Made by a program: the position numbers and the translations under genes. From assembly GCF_900177775.1 (NCBI RefSeq), contig NZ_FXWH01000001.1, positions 1,364,001-1,428,000 on the forward strand: a stretch of DNA of 64,000 nucleotides, given 5' to 3'. This DNA is from Pseudidiomarina planktonica (GTDB lineage: Bacteria; Pseudomonadota; Gammaproteobacteria; Enterobacterales; Alteromonadaceae). Shown one piece after another: positions 1-9,541 of this stretch (position 1 is the stretch's first letter; every line of letters starts with the position of its first letter). Below the pieces are notes generated by a model, which made no database searches, was not told the origin of the DNA, and saw only the letters and a list, made by a program, of their open reading frames with translations.

Positions 1-379
1 AAATGCGGACCAACACTGCCGCCAGGAACAGCAAAACTAACCATAACGTCATCCACACGCCAGTCCGGTAGAAACCTAAACTGTGTAAGCAACTGCTGAA
101 CCTGTGGCCACCACTCGTTTACCGACTGCACTAATAGCGTCCAGTCTTCTTCACCGTAGGCTTCATAGTCTTCGAACGGACCATGTTCTACTGACCAGCT
201 TCCGGTGGCGCGATCCAGTGTAACCACGCGCGCATCCACACCTTCTTCCATGGCTAACCCAGCTAACAGTTCAGCTTCAATCGGGTCTTCAAAGTCAGGC
301 CAGGCTTGTCGAAACAAGCGCGGCTGACGCTGCCAGTCGTCGCGCAGAAATGCCGCGCTGGTAAAGTTCTGCAACTGCA

Positions 380-380
<1 letters not shown>
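1..380 (-). CDS. roxA: Ribosomal oxygenase RoxA (YcfD), 5' part only
   Basis: Translation of the reverse strand gives 126 residues starting MQLQNFTSAAFLRDDW and running off the window at base 1, so the C-terminal two thirds are missing. It closely follows E. coli YcfD/RoxA as I remember it: an AGLAMEEGVDARVV stretch, a HGPFEDYEA stretch, LPDWRVDDVM, and the cupin motif PGGSVGPH at the edge, which carries the first iron-ligand histidine. The family is a JmjC-type 2-oxoglutarate/Fe(II) oxygenase that hydroxylates an arginine of ribosomal protein L16. The ATG overlaps the purB stop by one base (TAATG), so translation is probably coupled to purB. In E. coli phoP and phoQ lie between the two genes; they are absent here. 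The enzyme is soluble and cytoplasmic. Confidence 0.9.
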
Positions 381-2392
<2,012 letters not shown>

Positions 2393-2396
<4 letters not shown>

Positions 2397-3508
2397 AGCA
2401 ATACCTCATGTTCACTAATACGTTGTTCGATAATGCCACCACCTAAACACTGCTCGTTCAGGTAAAACACTGCGGATTGACCTGGTGTAACAGCCGCTAC
2501 CGGATTATCAAACTCAACTTGTAACTGGCCATTGTCTAACGGCTTAATCCGACAGGCGATATCTTGCTGACGATAGCGCGTTTTCACGGTGCACTGCAGC
2601 TCAGTTTTAGGTCCTGCTCGATCAATCCAGTCCAGTTGGCCAGCAATCAAACCTTTGGAATATAAGCGTGGGTGGGATTTCCCCTGGGCAACAATTAAGG
2701 TGTTACGCGGTACGTCTTTATCTACCACATACCAGGGTTCGTCGCTGGCTTCGGCTAAACCACCTATATGTAAGCCTTTGCGCTGACCTAAGGTGTGATA
2801 CATCAAGCCTTCGTGTTCACCAATTACCGAACCGTCGACCGTTTCGATAGGGCCGGGCTGTGCCGGTAAATAAGTTTGCAGAAAATCTTTGAATTTGCGC
2901 TCACCGATAAAACAGATACCAGTGGAGTCTTTTTTACCCGCTGTTACCAGATTTTGCTCTTCGGCAATACGGCGAACTTCCGGTTTCTCAATATCGCCAA
3001 CCGGGAACAGGGTTTTAGCGACTTGCTCGTGGCTAATGGCATACAGGAAGTAGCTTTGATCTTTGTTGTCGTCCAGCCCGCGTAGCAACTGGAACTGACC
3101 GTCCTGCGCACGGCGGCGCACGTAGTGGCCGGTGGCAATGTAGTCAGCGCCCAGAACTTCGGTCGCAAACTCTAAGAAGGCTTTGAATTTGATTTCTTTG
3201 TTGCACATGATGTCGGGGTTTGGCGTTCTACCGGCCCGATATTCGGCCAGAAAGTGCTCGAACACGTTGTCCCAGTACTCAGCAGCAAAGTTGACGGTGT
3301 GCAAAGGAATACCCAAAGTGGCGCACACTTGTTCGGCATCGGCCAAATCATCAGCGGCAGCGCAGTATTCATCGTTATCGTCTTCTTCCCAGTTCTTCAT
3401 GAACAAGCCTTCCACCTGGTAGCCTTGCTGCATCAGTAAATAGGCAGACACCGAGGAGTCGACACCACCTGACATGCCGACAATTACTTTTATGGAAGAG
3501 TTGCTCAT
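2393..3508 (-). CDS. mnmA: tRNA 2-thiouridylase MnmA (TrmU)
   Basis: Puts sulfur on C2 of the wobble uridine (s2U34) of tRNA Lys, Glu and Gln, taking persulfide sulfur delivered by the IscS/Tus relay. With the start at ATG 3508 the protein has 371 residues. The PP-loop ATP motif SGGVDSS is at 13-19. The two catalytic cysteines fall at Cys102 (in [12 protein letters not shown]) and Cys199 (in [13 protein letters not shown]), the same numbers as in E. coli, which supports this start. The open frame continues 65 codons upstream to 3703, but that extension runs into the end of rluE and has no family similarity. The stop overlaps the hflD GTG. It lies 38 bases after rluE, giving an RNA-modification pair in one operon. 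Confidence 0.97.
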
Positions 3509-3546
3509 CAATACACCTTCAGCTGACGAATTTTGCGGGCGCGATA

Positions 3547-4179
3547 TTACCACACCGGAGGCACTTCGCGCCACTCGCCAGGCTGTAAACCCTGTAATTG
3601 CCATGGCCCTATGGCGGCACGAATTAAGCGCAGAGTAGGGTGCCCAACCTGAGCCGTCATCCGGCGCACCTGACGATTCCGACCTTCTTGTATAGTCAGG
3701 CATAACCAGGTGTCAGGAACACTTTTACGTTCACGTACGGGCGGGTTACGTGGCCACAGGTTGGTTGGCTCAGGCATAATAAAAGCCTGCGCCGGGCGGG
3801 TCATGCCATCGTTTAATTCAACGCCTTGCTGCAGAGTTTGAATAGCGGCCGCATCTGGTTCGCCTTCCACTTGCACCCAATAAATTTTCTTCATTTTATG
3901 GCGAGGATCGGTAATTTTTGCCTGCAGGCTGCCGTCGTTGGTGAGCAGCAACAAGCCCTCACTGTCTTTATCCAGGCGCCCAGCTGGGTAAATATCATTG
4001 TAAGGAACAGTACCTTTTAAGGTCACATCGTCGGGCTCGCCGGAAAATTGCGTGAGCATGCCGTAGGGTTTATTAAATATCACCAATTTAGGGTTGGCTG
4101 GTTTAGGCCGGCGATTCGCATGCCGCTGGCGGGATGCGCGCCGTGGCTTGGTAGTTGCAGCTCGGTTGGCTTCAGTCAT
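3547..4179 (-). CDS. rluE: 23S rRNA pseudouridine(2457) synthase RluE
   Basis: A 210-residue RsuA/RluB/E/F-family pseudouridine synthase. The catalytic motif [13 protein letters not shown] places the nucleophilic aspartate at residue 70, and the second family block [12 protein letters not shown] lies at about 164-175, followed by LIRAAIGPW. RluE modifies U2457 in helix 89 of 23S rRNA in E. coli. No S4-type RNA-binding domain precedes the catalytic domain; instead there is a 30-residue basic tail ([18 protein letters not shown]). This absence is typical of RluE and separates it from RsuA, RluB and RluF. AGGGA lies seven bases before the ATG. It is the first gene of the minus-strand run rluE-mnmA-hflD-purB-roxA, facing away from the membrane-protein gene on the plus strand. 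Confidence 0.92.
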   Translation of the reverse strand: MTEANRAATTKPRRASRQRHANRRPKPANPKLVIFNKPYGMLTQFSGEPDDVTLKGTVPYNDIYPAGRLDKDSEGLLLLTNDGSLQAKITDPRHKMKKIYWVQVEGEPDAAAIQTLQQGVELNDGMTRPAQAFIMPEPTNLWPRNPPVRERKSVPDTWLCLTIQEGRNRQVRRMTAQVGHPTLRLIRAAIGPWQLQGLQPGEWREVPPVW

Positions 4180-4315
4180 AGTTAGTCCCTAGGTGAAATC
4201 AGAGTTATTTTGGTTTGCTAAAGAAAATGAATCCTCTAACATAGACGCCTTTATAGTAGGCGTAACGACAAGGCCTGTATTATTTTCCCCAGATAGTAAC
4301 GGAAGCACAAGACGA

Positions 4316-5113
4316 ATGCCGAAACCATTACCAAATTCAACGCCCAAAATTACTGAAGTCGGTTCGAAAGAACAATTACAGAAGGTATTAACCGGGGACT
4401 ATGAACTGCCTGTGCAGGAAGCCATTAAAACGGCTTTCCGTTTATCGTTGCGCAGTATACATCCGCTACTACCCGCGGCACTAATGATTTTGGCCGTGGC
4501 ATTTTTGGTGGTGTCGCTTGCGGGCAGCTGGTTTGGCCCGTTAATGGTAGACGACACTTACACCTCTGCATTCTTCTATACCGCCTGGGCGCTGCGAATA
4601 CTGTTAGCGCCGTTGGTTGGTGGTTTAATTTGGTTAGGGATAAAGCTAGCAGGTGGGCAACAAGCCAAAGTGAAAGATATGTTTGATGCCTTGCCACGAG
4701 CCTTACCGCTGATGTTATTGGCAACTATAACCACCACTATTGGGATTGTGATTGGAAGCCTGTTAAAAGGCTTTCCTATGGCTGCGGTGTTGGTTGAAAT
4801 GGTTATCAGCGTATTTACCATTGCTGCCGTGCCATTGCTGTTAACCTACAAAATATCAGTACTCAATGCGCTGTACTACTCGGTATTGCTGGTGAAACAC
4901 CAGTTTTTCAAATTCTTTATGCTGTATGTGGTTGTTTTCGCGTTTATTTTTATATCGTTGTTAACACTCGGGATAGGATTTATAATTACAGTGCCGTTTA
5001 TTTTTATACTTCATGGCGTTGTTTACAGTTATTTATTTGGTCTACTTCGGGTAAATAGCGGTACTAATAGCAATGATCAACAGCCGCCTGATAGTAACGA
5101 CTGGAGTGCCTGA
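4316..5113 (+). CDS. Six-helix inner-membrane protein of unknown function
   Basis: I do not recognise a named family. With the ATG at 4316 (GGAAG ten bases upstream) the protein has 265 residues; the frame stays open back to 4193, but that part is not membrane-like or similar in composition. After a polar N-terminus of about 45 residues there are hydrophobic stretches near 55-80, 98-118, 135-155, 160-185, 205-230 and 230-250, so five or six helices, and a polar tail ending SNDQQPPDSNDWSA. The TGA overlaps the start of the Bax-like gene by one base (TGATG), indicating a two-gene operon and translational coupling. A role in envelope or peptidoglycan maintenance together with Bax is only an inference from that coupling. 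Confidence 0.8.
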   Translation: MPKPLPNSTPKITEVGSKEQLQKVLTGDYELPVQEAIKTAFRLSLRSIHPLLPAALMILAVAFLVVSLAGSWFGPLMVDDTYTSAFFYTAWALRILLAPLVGGLIWLGIKLAGGQQAKVKDMFDALPRALPLMLLATITTTIGIVIGSLLKGFPMAAVLVEMVISVFTIAAVPLLLTYKISVLNALYYSVLLVKHQFFKFFMLYVVVFAFIFISLLTLGIGFIITVPFIFILHGVVYSYLFGLLRVNSGTNSNDQQPPDSNDWSA

Positions 5114-5934
5114 TGACTCGATTTTTACTTGGTTTTGCCTCTGCTGTGGTGTTAATAGGTGCTTTAACTTTACCTTGGTGGACCAGCAATGATTCCGTTG
5201 CAATAGATACTATGTCTCCAAGTGTTAACGTACCTCAAGTTGAGATTAAAACTGAGGTTCCTGACTTTACCGAAATACAGGACACCCGCCAGCGTAAGCA
5301 ATCGTTTTTCGAGTTTTTAATGCCTGCCGTGATTGCAGAAAATGCTCGAATTGAAGCGCAACGCGCTCGTTTAATGGCTCTGGCCGGTCAAATTGATAGT
5401 GGCGAAACGTTAAATTCAGCTGAGCAACGAGCGTTCGTGCAACTTGCCGATGAGTATGACGTTGATTTAGAGGAAAACTCGCAAAAAGATGCGTTGCAGC
5501 TGTTAAAACGTCGGGTAGATACTATTCCGGAGGCAATGATTCTGGTGCAGGCCGCGAACGAGTCGGGTTGGGGTAGCTCTCGTTTTGCTACCGAAGGCCT
5601 AAACTTCTTTGGCCAATGGTGTTTCCGCAAAGGCTGTGGTTTAGTTCCGTCAGGTCGTGATGAAGATGGTCGCCATGAAGTGGCGAAATTTGACTCGGTG
5701 AATGCCTCGGTGCGTAGCTACTTACGTAACATTAATACACACCCTGCATATCTTGAGCTACGTCAAATCCGTGAACAACACCGCCGCAATGGTGAAAAGG
5801 CGACCTCAACGGATTTAACCCAGGGGCTGATTTCTTACTCAGAGCGCCGCGAAGAATACATTGAAGAACTCAATGCCATGATTCGTGTGAACCGTTCACT
5901 TATTCGCGAAGTTAGCGCTATTAGCCTAAATTAA
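5113..5934 (+). CDS. bax: Bax-like peptidoglycan glucosaminidase
   Basis: A 273-residue protein with an N-terminal membrane anchor or uncleaved signal (residues 1-25, [20 protein letters not shown]) and a periplasmic C-terminal GH73/FlgJ-like domain. The motif [23 protein letters not shown] at about 146-168 holds the likely catalytic glutamate (NESGWG). Later family blocks are the VASVRSYL-type [17 protein letters not shown] stretch and the [15 protein letters not shown] end. In the known family this domain hydrolyses N-acetylglucosaminyl bonds of peptidoglycan; the cellular role of Bax itself is poorly established. It is coupled to the upstream membrane protein by a one-base overlap. Its stop codon and that of ttcA overlap convergently by 14 bases (5921-5934). 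Confidence 0.88.
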   Translation: MTRFLLGFASAVVLIGALTLPWWTSNDSVAIDTMSPSVNVPQVEIKTEVPDFTEIQDTRQRKQSFFEFLMPAVIAENARIEAQRARLMALAGQIDSGETLNSAEQRAFVQLADEYDVDLEENSQKDALQLLKRRVDTIPEAMILVQAANESGWGSSRFATEGLNFFGQWCFRKGCGLVPSGRDEDGRHEVAKFDSVNASVRSYLRNINTHPAYLELRQIREQHRRNGEKATSTDLTQGLISYSERREEYIEELNAMIRVNRSLIREVSAISLN

Positions 5935-6880
5935 CGACCTTTATGCTGCCAGTAACACCATGCTGACGCACCGGATTCTCATTTTCCGTTGTTACAGCAT
6001 GGTTTAACTCGGGTTGATCAAAACCGATATCGCCATTGGCATCGGCCACACCTGTTGCCTGCACCGCTTTAAAGTTAAACAGTTGATTATCAGCCAGGTG
6101 TGACGGCACGACGTTTTGCACCGCACTAAACATACTCTCCAGCCGGCCCGGAAACTGCTTGTCCCATTGCTGAAACATCTCTTTAATAACTTTACGCTGC
6201 AGGTTTTCCTGCGAACCGCACAAGTTACAGGGAATAATAGGGAAGGCCTTTTTGTCAGAATAACTCTGAATGTCTTTTTCACGCACATAAGCCAGCGGAC
6301 GAATCACCACGTGCTCACCATTGTCGCTCACCAACTTAGGTGGCATAGACTTCAGCTTACCGCCATAAAACATGTTTAAAAACAAGGTCTCCAACATGTC
6401 ATCACGATGATGCCCCAGCGCTATTTTGGTGGCTCCAAGTTCATTCGCTACCCGGTACAGGATACCGCGACGCAAGCGAGAACAAAGCGCACAGGTGGTT
6501 TTGCCTTCAGGCACTTTGTCTTTAACAATACTGTAGGTATCTTCTTCGATAATACGGAAGTCTACGCCTAAATCCGTTAAATATGCTGGTAAAACATGCT
6601 CTGGGAAGCCTGGTTGCTTCTGATCCAGATTCACCGCAATAATATCGAATTTGATGGGTGCAACACCTTGTAAATACAGCAACACGTCGAGCATGGTGTA
6701 GCTGTCTTTGCCACCAGACAAACACACCATGACACGATCGCCGTCTTCAATCATATTGAAGTCACCAATTGCTTTACCGACATCCCGGCGGATACGCTTT
6801 TGCAATTTATTGAAGGCGTGATTGGCGGTTGGTCGCGCTGAAGGCCGTTCAACGCTGCTGTTGCTGGTTACTGTGCTCAT
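5921..6880 (-). CDS. ttcA: tRNA 2-thiocytidine synthase TtcA
   Basis: Thiolates cytidine 32 of certain tRNAs using ATP and an iron-sulfur cluster. The 319-residue protein carries the PP-loop SGGKDS at 55-60, the cysteine pair CALC at 130/133 and a further CNLC at 218/221; the first pair plus one of the latter match the cluster ligands known in E. coli TtcA. The motif [21 protein letters not shown] confirms the family. The C-terminal part after about residue 275 (with [13 protein letters not shown]-like polar sequence) is less conserved. It lies 42 bases downstream of uspE in the order fnr-uspE-ttcA, also known from Shewanella relatives. It ends in a 14-base convergent overlap with the bax gene. 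Confidence 0.96.
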   Translation of the reverse strand: MSTVTSNSSVERPSARPTANHAFNKLQKRIRRDVGKAIGDFNMIEDGDRVMVCLSGGKDSYTMLDVLLYLQGVAPIKFDIIAVNLDQKQPGFPEHVLPAYLTDLGVDFRIIEEDTYSIVKDKVPEGKTTCALCSRLRRGILYRVANELGATKIALGHHRDDMLETLFLNMFYGGKLKSMPPKLVSDNGEHVVIRPLAYVREKDIQSYSDKKAFPIIPCNLCGSQENLQRKVIKEMFQQWDKQFPGRLESMFSAVQNVVPSHLADNQLFNFKAVQATGVADANGDIGFDQPELNHAVTTENENPVRQHGVTGSIKVVNLG

Positions 6881-6922
6881 GTAATGCGCTCATTTATTCG
6901 GGAGATTAAAAAAACGGCGCAA

Positions 6923-7864
6923 TTATACCTGAACTGGTGATTTAAATCCTGCAGGTTTTACGGCTAAAACATCGCATTGAAGTTGGTCCAGCACATGTTC
7001 GGCGGTATTGCCCAACAGCGCAGCAGACAAACCACTGCGGCCGATGGTACCGAGCACCACCAATTCCGCATCTAGTTTACGCGCCAATTCCGGCACCACT
7101 TGCTCGGGCAGGCCTTCAACGACATGGGTTTGTTCACCCGGGATTTGATGTTTTGCGGCCAGTTCGGCCAGCGCTTGTTCATGATTAGTTTTCACCGAAT
7201 CACTGTAATCAGTAACGTCAAACTCAGGGATCTCCATGGCTACCGTCATCGGCGCCGGCGGGAAACTATTTACCAAATGAACTTGAGCATTCACTTGTGC
7301 AGCAAGCTCGCAGGCACTGGTTATAATTCTTTCATTCAACGACACGTGATCGTCGTCGGTGGCACCAGCGTGCACTGCCGCAATGATTTTTCCTTGTTGC
7401 TGCCAGGCATGATCTTTCACCATTAACACCTGACAGGGAGCTTTGCGCAACAAATGCCAATCGGTGGGAGTGAAAATCAAATTTTGAAACCCTTCGTGCT
7501 GGCGGGTACCTTTTACAATGAGGTCAAATGGCTTTTGTATGGCAGTTTTAATAATGGCTTCAAAAGGGCGGTTATGCCACATCACTTCAATATCTATATT
7601 CACACCTGAATACTTAGTGTTGGCTTGCATATCGTCAATGATATCGATAATCCATGCTTTTCGATCGGCAATAAGACTGGAGCGCATAGATTCGCGTTCA
7701 TCGGCAGCTAACATGGTCGTCATTTCGTAGGCAAAATCATAAATAGACAGAAATACGGTTACTTCTGCTGAAAGCTGGCGGGCCAGATACAGAGCTCTGC
7801 TCAGAGCCTTTTGTTCCTGCTGGTGAGGGTCCAGAACCACTAATATTTGCTTGGCTGTCGACAT
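6923..7864 (-). CDS. uspE: Universal stress protein UspE (tandem Usp domains)
   Basis: A 313-residue protein made of two Usp domains, roughly residues 1-150 and 165-305. Each begins with a beta strand and helix typical of Usp (ILVVLDPHQQEQKALSRALYLA in the first), and the second ends in the nucleotide-loop-like VVLGTIGRSGLSAALLGNTAEHVL. E. coli UspE is a soluble tandem-type member linked to stress survival, adhesion and motility; its molecular activity is not established. The gene lies 96 bases after fnr on the same strand, as in E. coli. A near-consensus FNR site is centred about 98 bases upstream of the start, so anaerobic control is plausible. GGGAGA precedes the ATG. Confidence 0.93.
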   Translation of the reverse strand: MSTAKQILVVLDPHQQEQKALSRALYLARQLSAEVTVFLSIYDFAYEMTTMLAADERESMRSSLIADRKAWIIDIIDDMQANTKYSGVNIDIEVMWHNRPFEAIIKTAIQKPFDLIVKGTRQHEGFQNLIFTPTDWHLLRKAPCQVLMVKDHAWQQQGKIIAAVHAGATDDDHVSLNERIITSACELAAQVNAQVHLVNSFPPAPMTVAMEIPEFDVTDYSDSVKTNHEQALAELAAKHQIPGEQTHVVEGLPEQVVPELARKLDAELVVLGTIGRSGLSAALLGNTAEHVLDQLQCDVLAVKPAGFKSPVQV

Positions 7865-7955
7865 GGTCTTCTCCCACAGTGATGCGCCATCAAATGGATG
7901 ATCGCATTGATGATTAAAGTGTAGCCAAGCAACTTATAAAAAGAAAATTCTATTG

Positions 7956-7969
7956 TTGATCTAAGTCAA
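7956..7969 (-). promoter_or_regulatory. Candidate FNR box upstream of uspE
   Basis: TTGATCTAAGTCAA matches the FNR consensus TTGAT-N4-ATCAA at nine of ten defined positions. It overlaps the last codons of fnr and lies about 92-105 bases before the uspE ATG. On the minus strand a TATAAG hexamer follows at 7938-7933. That places the box near -36 rather than the classical -41.5, so the exact promoter is uncertain. Confidence 0.6.
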
Positions 7970-8704
7970 CTTACAGGGGCTGTCGCGGTTTTGTTGAGCC
8001 AGTGCAGCAAGTTTTGCGGCATCCAGGATATGAATAAATTTACCATCAATATCTATAAGCGCATCATTTTGTAATCGATTCATAAGGCGACTCACGGTTT
8101 CTACAGTCAACCCCAGATAATTACCAATCTCAGCGCGGGTCATGCTCAACCGAAACTGACGTGCCGATAAGCCGCGCTCGCCAAACCGGTTCGCTAAAGT
8201 GGCGATAAATGTCGCGACGCGTTGTTCCGCACTCTTGTTATTAATCACATTGTGAAGCCGTTTATCCGCGGTTATTTCGGCACTCATTAAACGCATCATT
8301 TGTTGGCGTAAAGCCGGTATCTGAACACCCAGGTCATCCAAGATAGTATATGGAATTTTGCACACCATGGAGGTTTCCAGAGCGTCCGCATAAGTTTGGT
8401 GCTGTTGTTCATGAATGGCATCAAAACCAATGAGGTCGCCAGGCAAATGAAAGCCGGTGATTTGCTCTTCACCATCCTGATTGATGGTAAAAGATTTAAA
8501 CGAACCGCTGCGCACTGCAAACAGGCACTGCAGCTTGTCGGCAGCAGAGAATAACCGATCGCGTTTATGTAGTGGCTTGTGCCGCTCTATAATGTCATCT
8601 AATTTGGACAGCGAGTCTGAATCAAGCGAATAGGGCAGGCATAACTGGCTCAGACTACAGTTCTGGCAGGAAATATTTTGCGCGGATAACCCTTTGCTGG
8701 TCAT
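7961..8704 (-). CDS. fnr: Oxygen-sensing transcription factor FNR (EtrA)
   Basis: CRP/FNR-family regulator with an oxygen-labile 4Fe-4S cluster. From ATG 8704 (AAGGA six bases upstream) it has 247 residues. The ligand cysteines align with E. coli FNR: Cys13, Cys16 and Cys22 in SCQNCSLSQLC, and Cys115 in SMVCKIPY. The cyclic-nucleotide-type beta-roll contains FHLPGDLIGFDAI, and the helix-turn-helix at about 188-210 has the recognition sequence TVETVSRLMNR with the Glu, Ser and Arg that read TTGAT half-sites. An upstream in-frame codon (8740) would add 12 residues inside the preceding gene and has no good ribosome site. The start overlaps the stop of the SafE-like gene by four bases (ATGA), so fnr is the last gene of the cbb3 assembly run. 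The family acts as a dimer in the absence of oxygen. Confidence 0.97.
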   Translation of the reverse strand: MTSKGLSAQNISCQNCSLSQLCLPYSLDSDSLSKLDDIIERHKPLHKRDRLFSAADKLQCLFAVRSGSFKSFTINQDGEEQITGFHLPGDLIGFDAIHEQQHQTYADALETSMVCKIPYTILDDLGVQIPALRQQMMRLMSAEITADKRLHNVINNKSAEQRVATFIATLANRFGERGLSARQFRLSMTRAEIGNYLGLTVETVSRLMNRLQNDALIDIDGKFIHILDAAKLAALAQQNRDSPCKLT

Positions 8705-9357
8705 ATCAATCCTTGTCTTACAAGTATTATTGCCGTCCATAACCCATAACCAATGAACAGCAGCCCCATGGCTTTACGGAAACCTTTAGAGCGTATAATA
8801 CTACTTAGTGTACGGCTGAACAGACCAAAAATAAACATGGCTGGCAAGGTGCCTATCCCGAATAGCAGCATAACTATCGCACCACCGGTTGGGGTGCCTT
8901 GCAGAGCAGCCCAGCTTAAAGCGCTGTAAACCAAACCGCAGGGCAGCCAGCCCCACACCATGCCCGCACCTAGCAGCGACCAACTATCCGGCCGCTGACG
9001 TAATCGCACTGCCAGTGGTTGCAGGCGTCGCCACAGGGGTAAGCCAAGCCGTTCCAGCTTGTTAAGCCCCAGCCACCAGCCACCAAAATAAAGCCCCAAC
9101 GCAATTAGAAACAGAGCTGCAAGCGCGCGCAGCCACAGCAGGTAATCAGGGGAAATAGCACTTAAGGCGACACTGGCGGAGCCAATAAGCAGGCCGGCGA
9201 TTGCATATGACGTAATACGGCCAAGATTATAAATAAACAGCTGAAACTTAGTGATATTATCGCCAAAAGCGGCCGCTAACCCGCCACACATGGCCATACA
9301 ATGACCAGCTCCGGCTAATCCCATAAGTAGTGCTGTGAAAGCATCAATGCTTGTCAT
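8701..9357 (-). CDS. SafE/TauE-like membrane protein of the cbb3 assembly cluster
   Basis: A 218-residue protein with about six hydrophobic segments, of the cytochrome-biogenesis/sulfite-exporter-like family that is often placed beside ccoS (DsbD-transmembrane-related). Two conserved motifs lie in or near membrane helices: GHCMAMCGG at about 18-26 and WGWLPCGLVYSAL at about 134-146. The paired cysteines suggest thiol or metal chemistry, plausibly copper handling for the oxidase, but no activity is proven from sequence. It overlaps ccoS by 14 bases and fnr by four bases, so it is firmly part of the fixH-ccoI-ccoS-fnr transcription unit. Some annotations name this family a sulfite exporter; the context argues against that as its main role. 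Confidence 0.85.
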   Translation of the reverse strand: MTSIDAFTALLMGLAGAGHCMAMCGGLAAAFGDNITKFQLFIYNLGRITSYAIAGLLIGSASVALSAISPDYLLWLRALAALFLIALGLYFGGWWLGLNKLERLGLPLWRRLQPLAVRLRQRPDSWSLLGAGMVWGWLPCGLVYSALSWAALQGTPTGGAIVMLLFGIGTLPAMFIFGLFSRTLSSIIRSKGFRKAMGLLFIGYGLWTAIILVRQGLI

Positions 9358-9541
9358 TTCGGCTACTTGGTTGGTTTTTTTCAGGCGATTTTAACTTAGC
9401 GTCATCGTCATCCAGCAACACGTTCATGCCCTGACGTTCCAGATCTTCGAACTGATTGCTGCGAACCGCCCAGAAGAAAATTGCCACGGCTAGAATAACA
9501 AATAAGCCCGCGATAGGTATTAACAAGTAAATAATGCTCAT
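9344..9541 (-). CDS. ccoS: cbb3 oxidase maturation protein CcoS
   Basis: A 65-residue protein with a single N-terminal membrane helix (IYLLIPIAGLFVILAVAIFFW, residues 4-24) followed by the family pattern AVRSNQFEDLERQG and an acidic DDDD stretch. CcoS is needed for incorporation of cofactors into cbb3-type cytochrome oxidase in Rhodobacter-type systems. It overlaps the end of ccoI by four bases (ATGA) and the SafE-like gene by 14, so the three are translated together. Length and motif match the family. The tail after residue 50 is polar and probably cytoplasmic. Confidence 0.93.
   Translation of the reverse strand: MSIIYLLIPIAGLFVILAVAIFFWAVRSNQFEDLERQGMNVLLDDDDAKLKSPEKNQPSSRNDKH

Noticed and set aside
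3509-3703. 65-codon N-terminal extension of mnmA
   Set aside because: It overlaps the end of rluE and shifts catalytic cysteines away from the E. coli numbering; ATG 3508 gives exact match.
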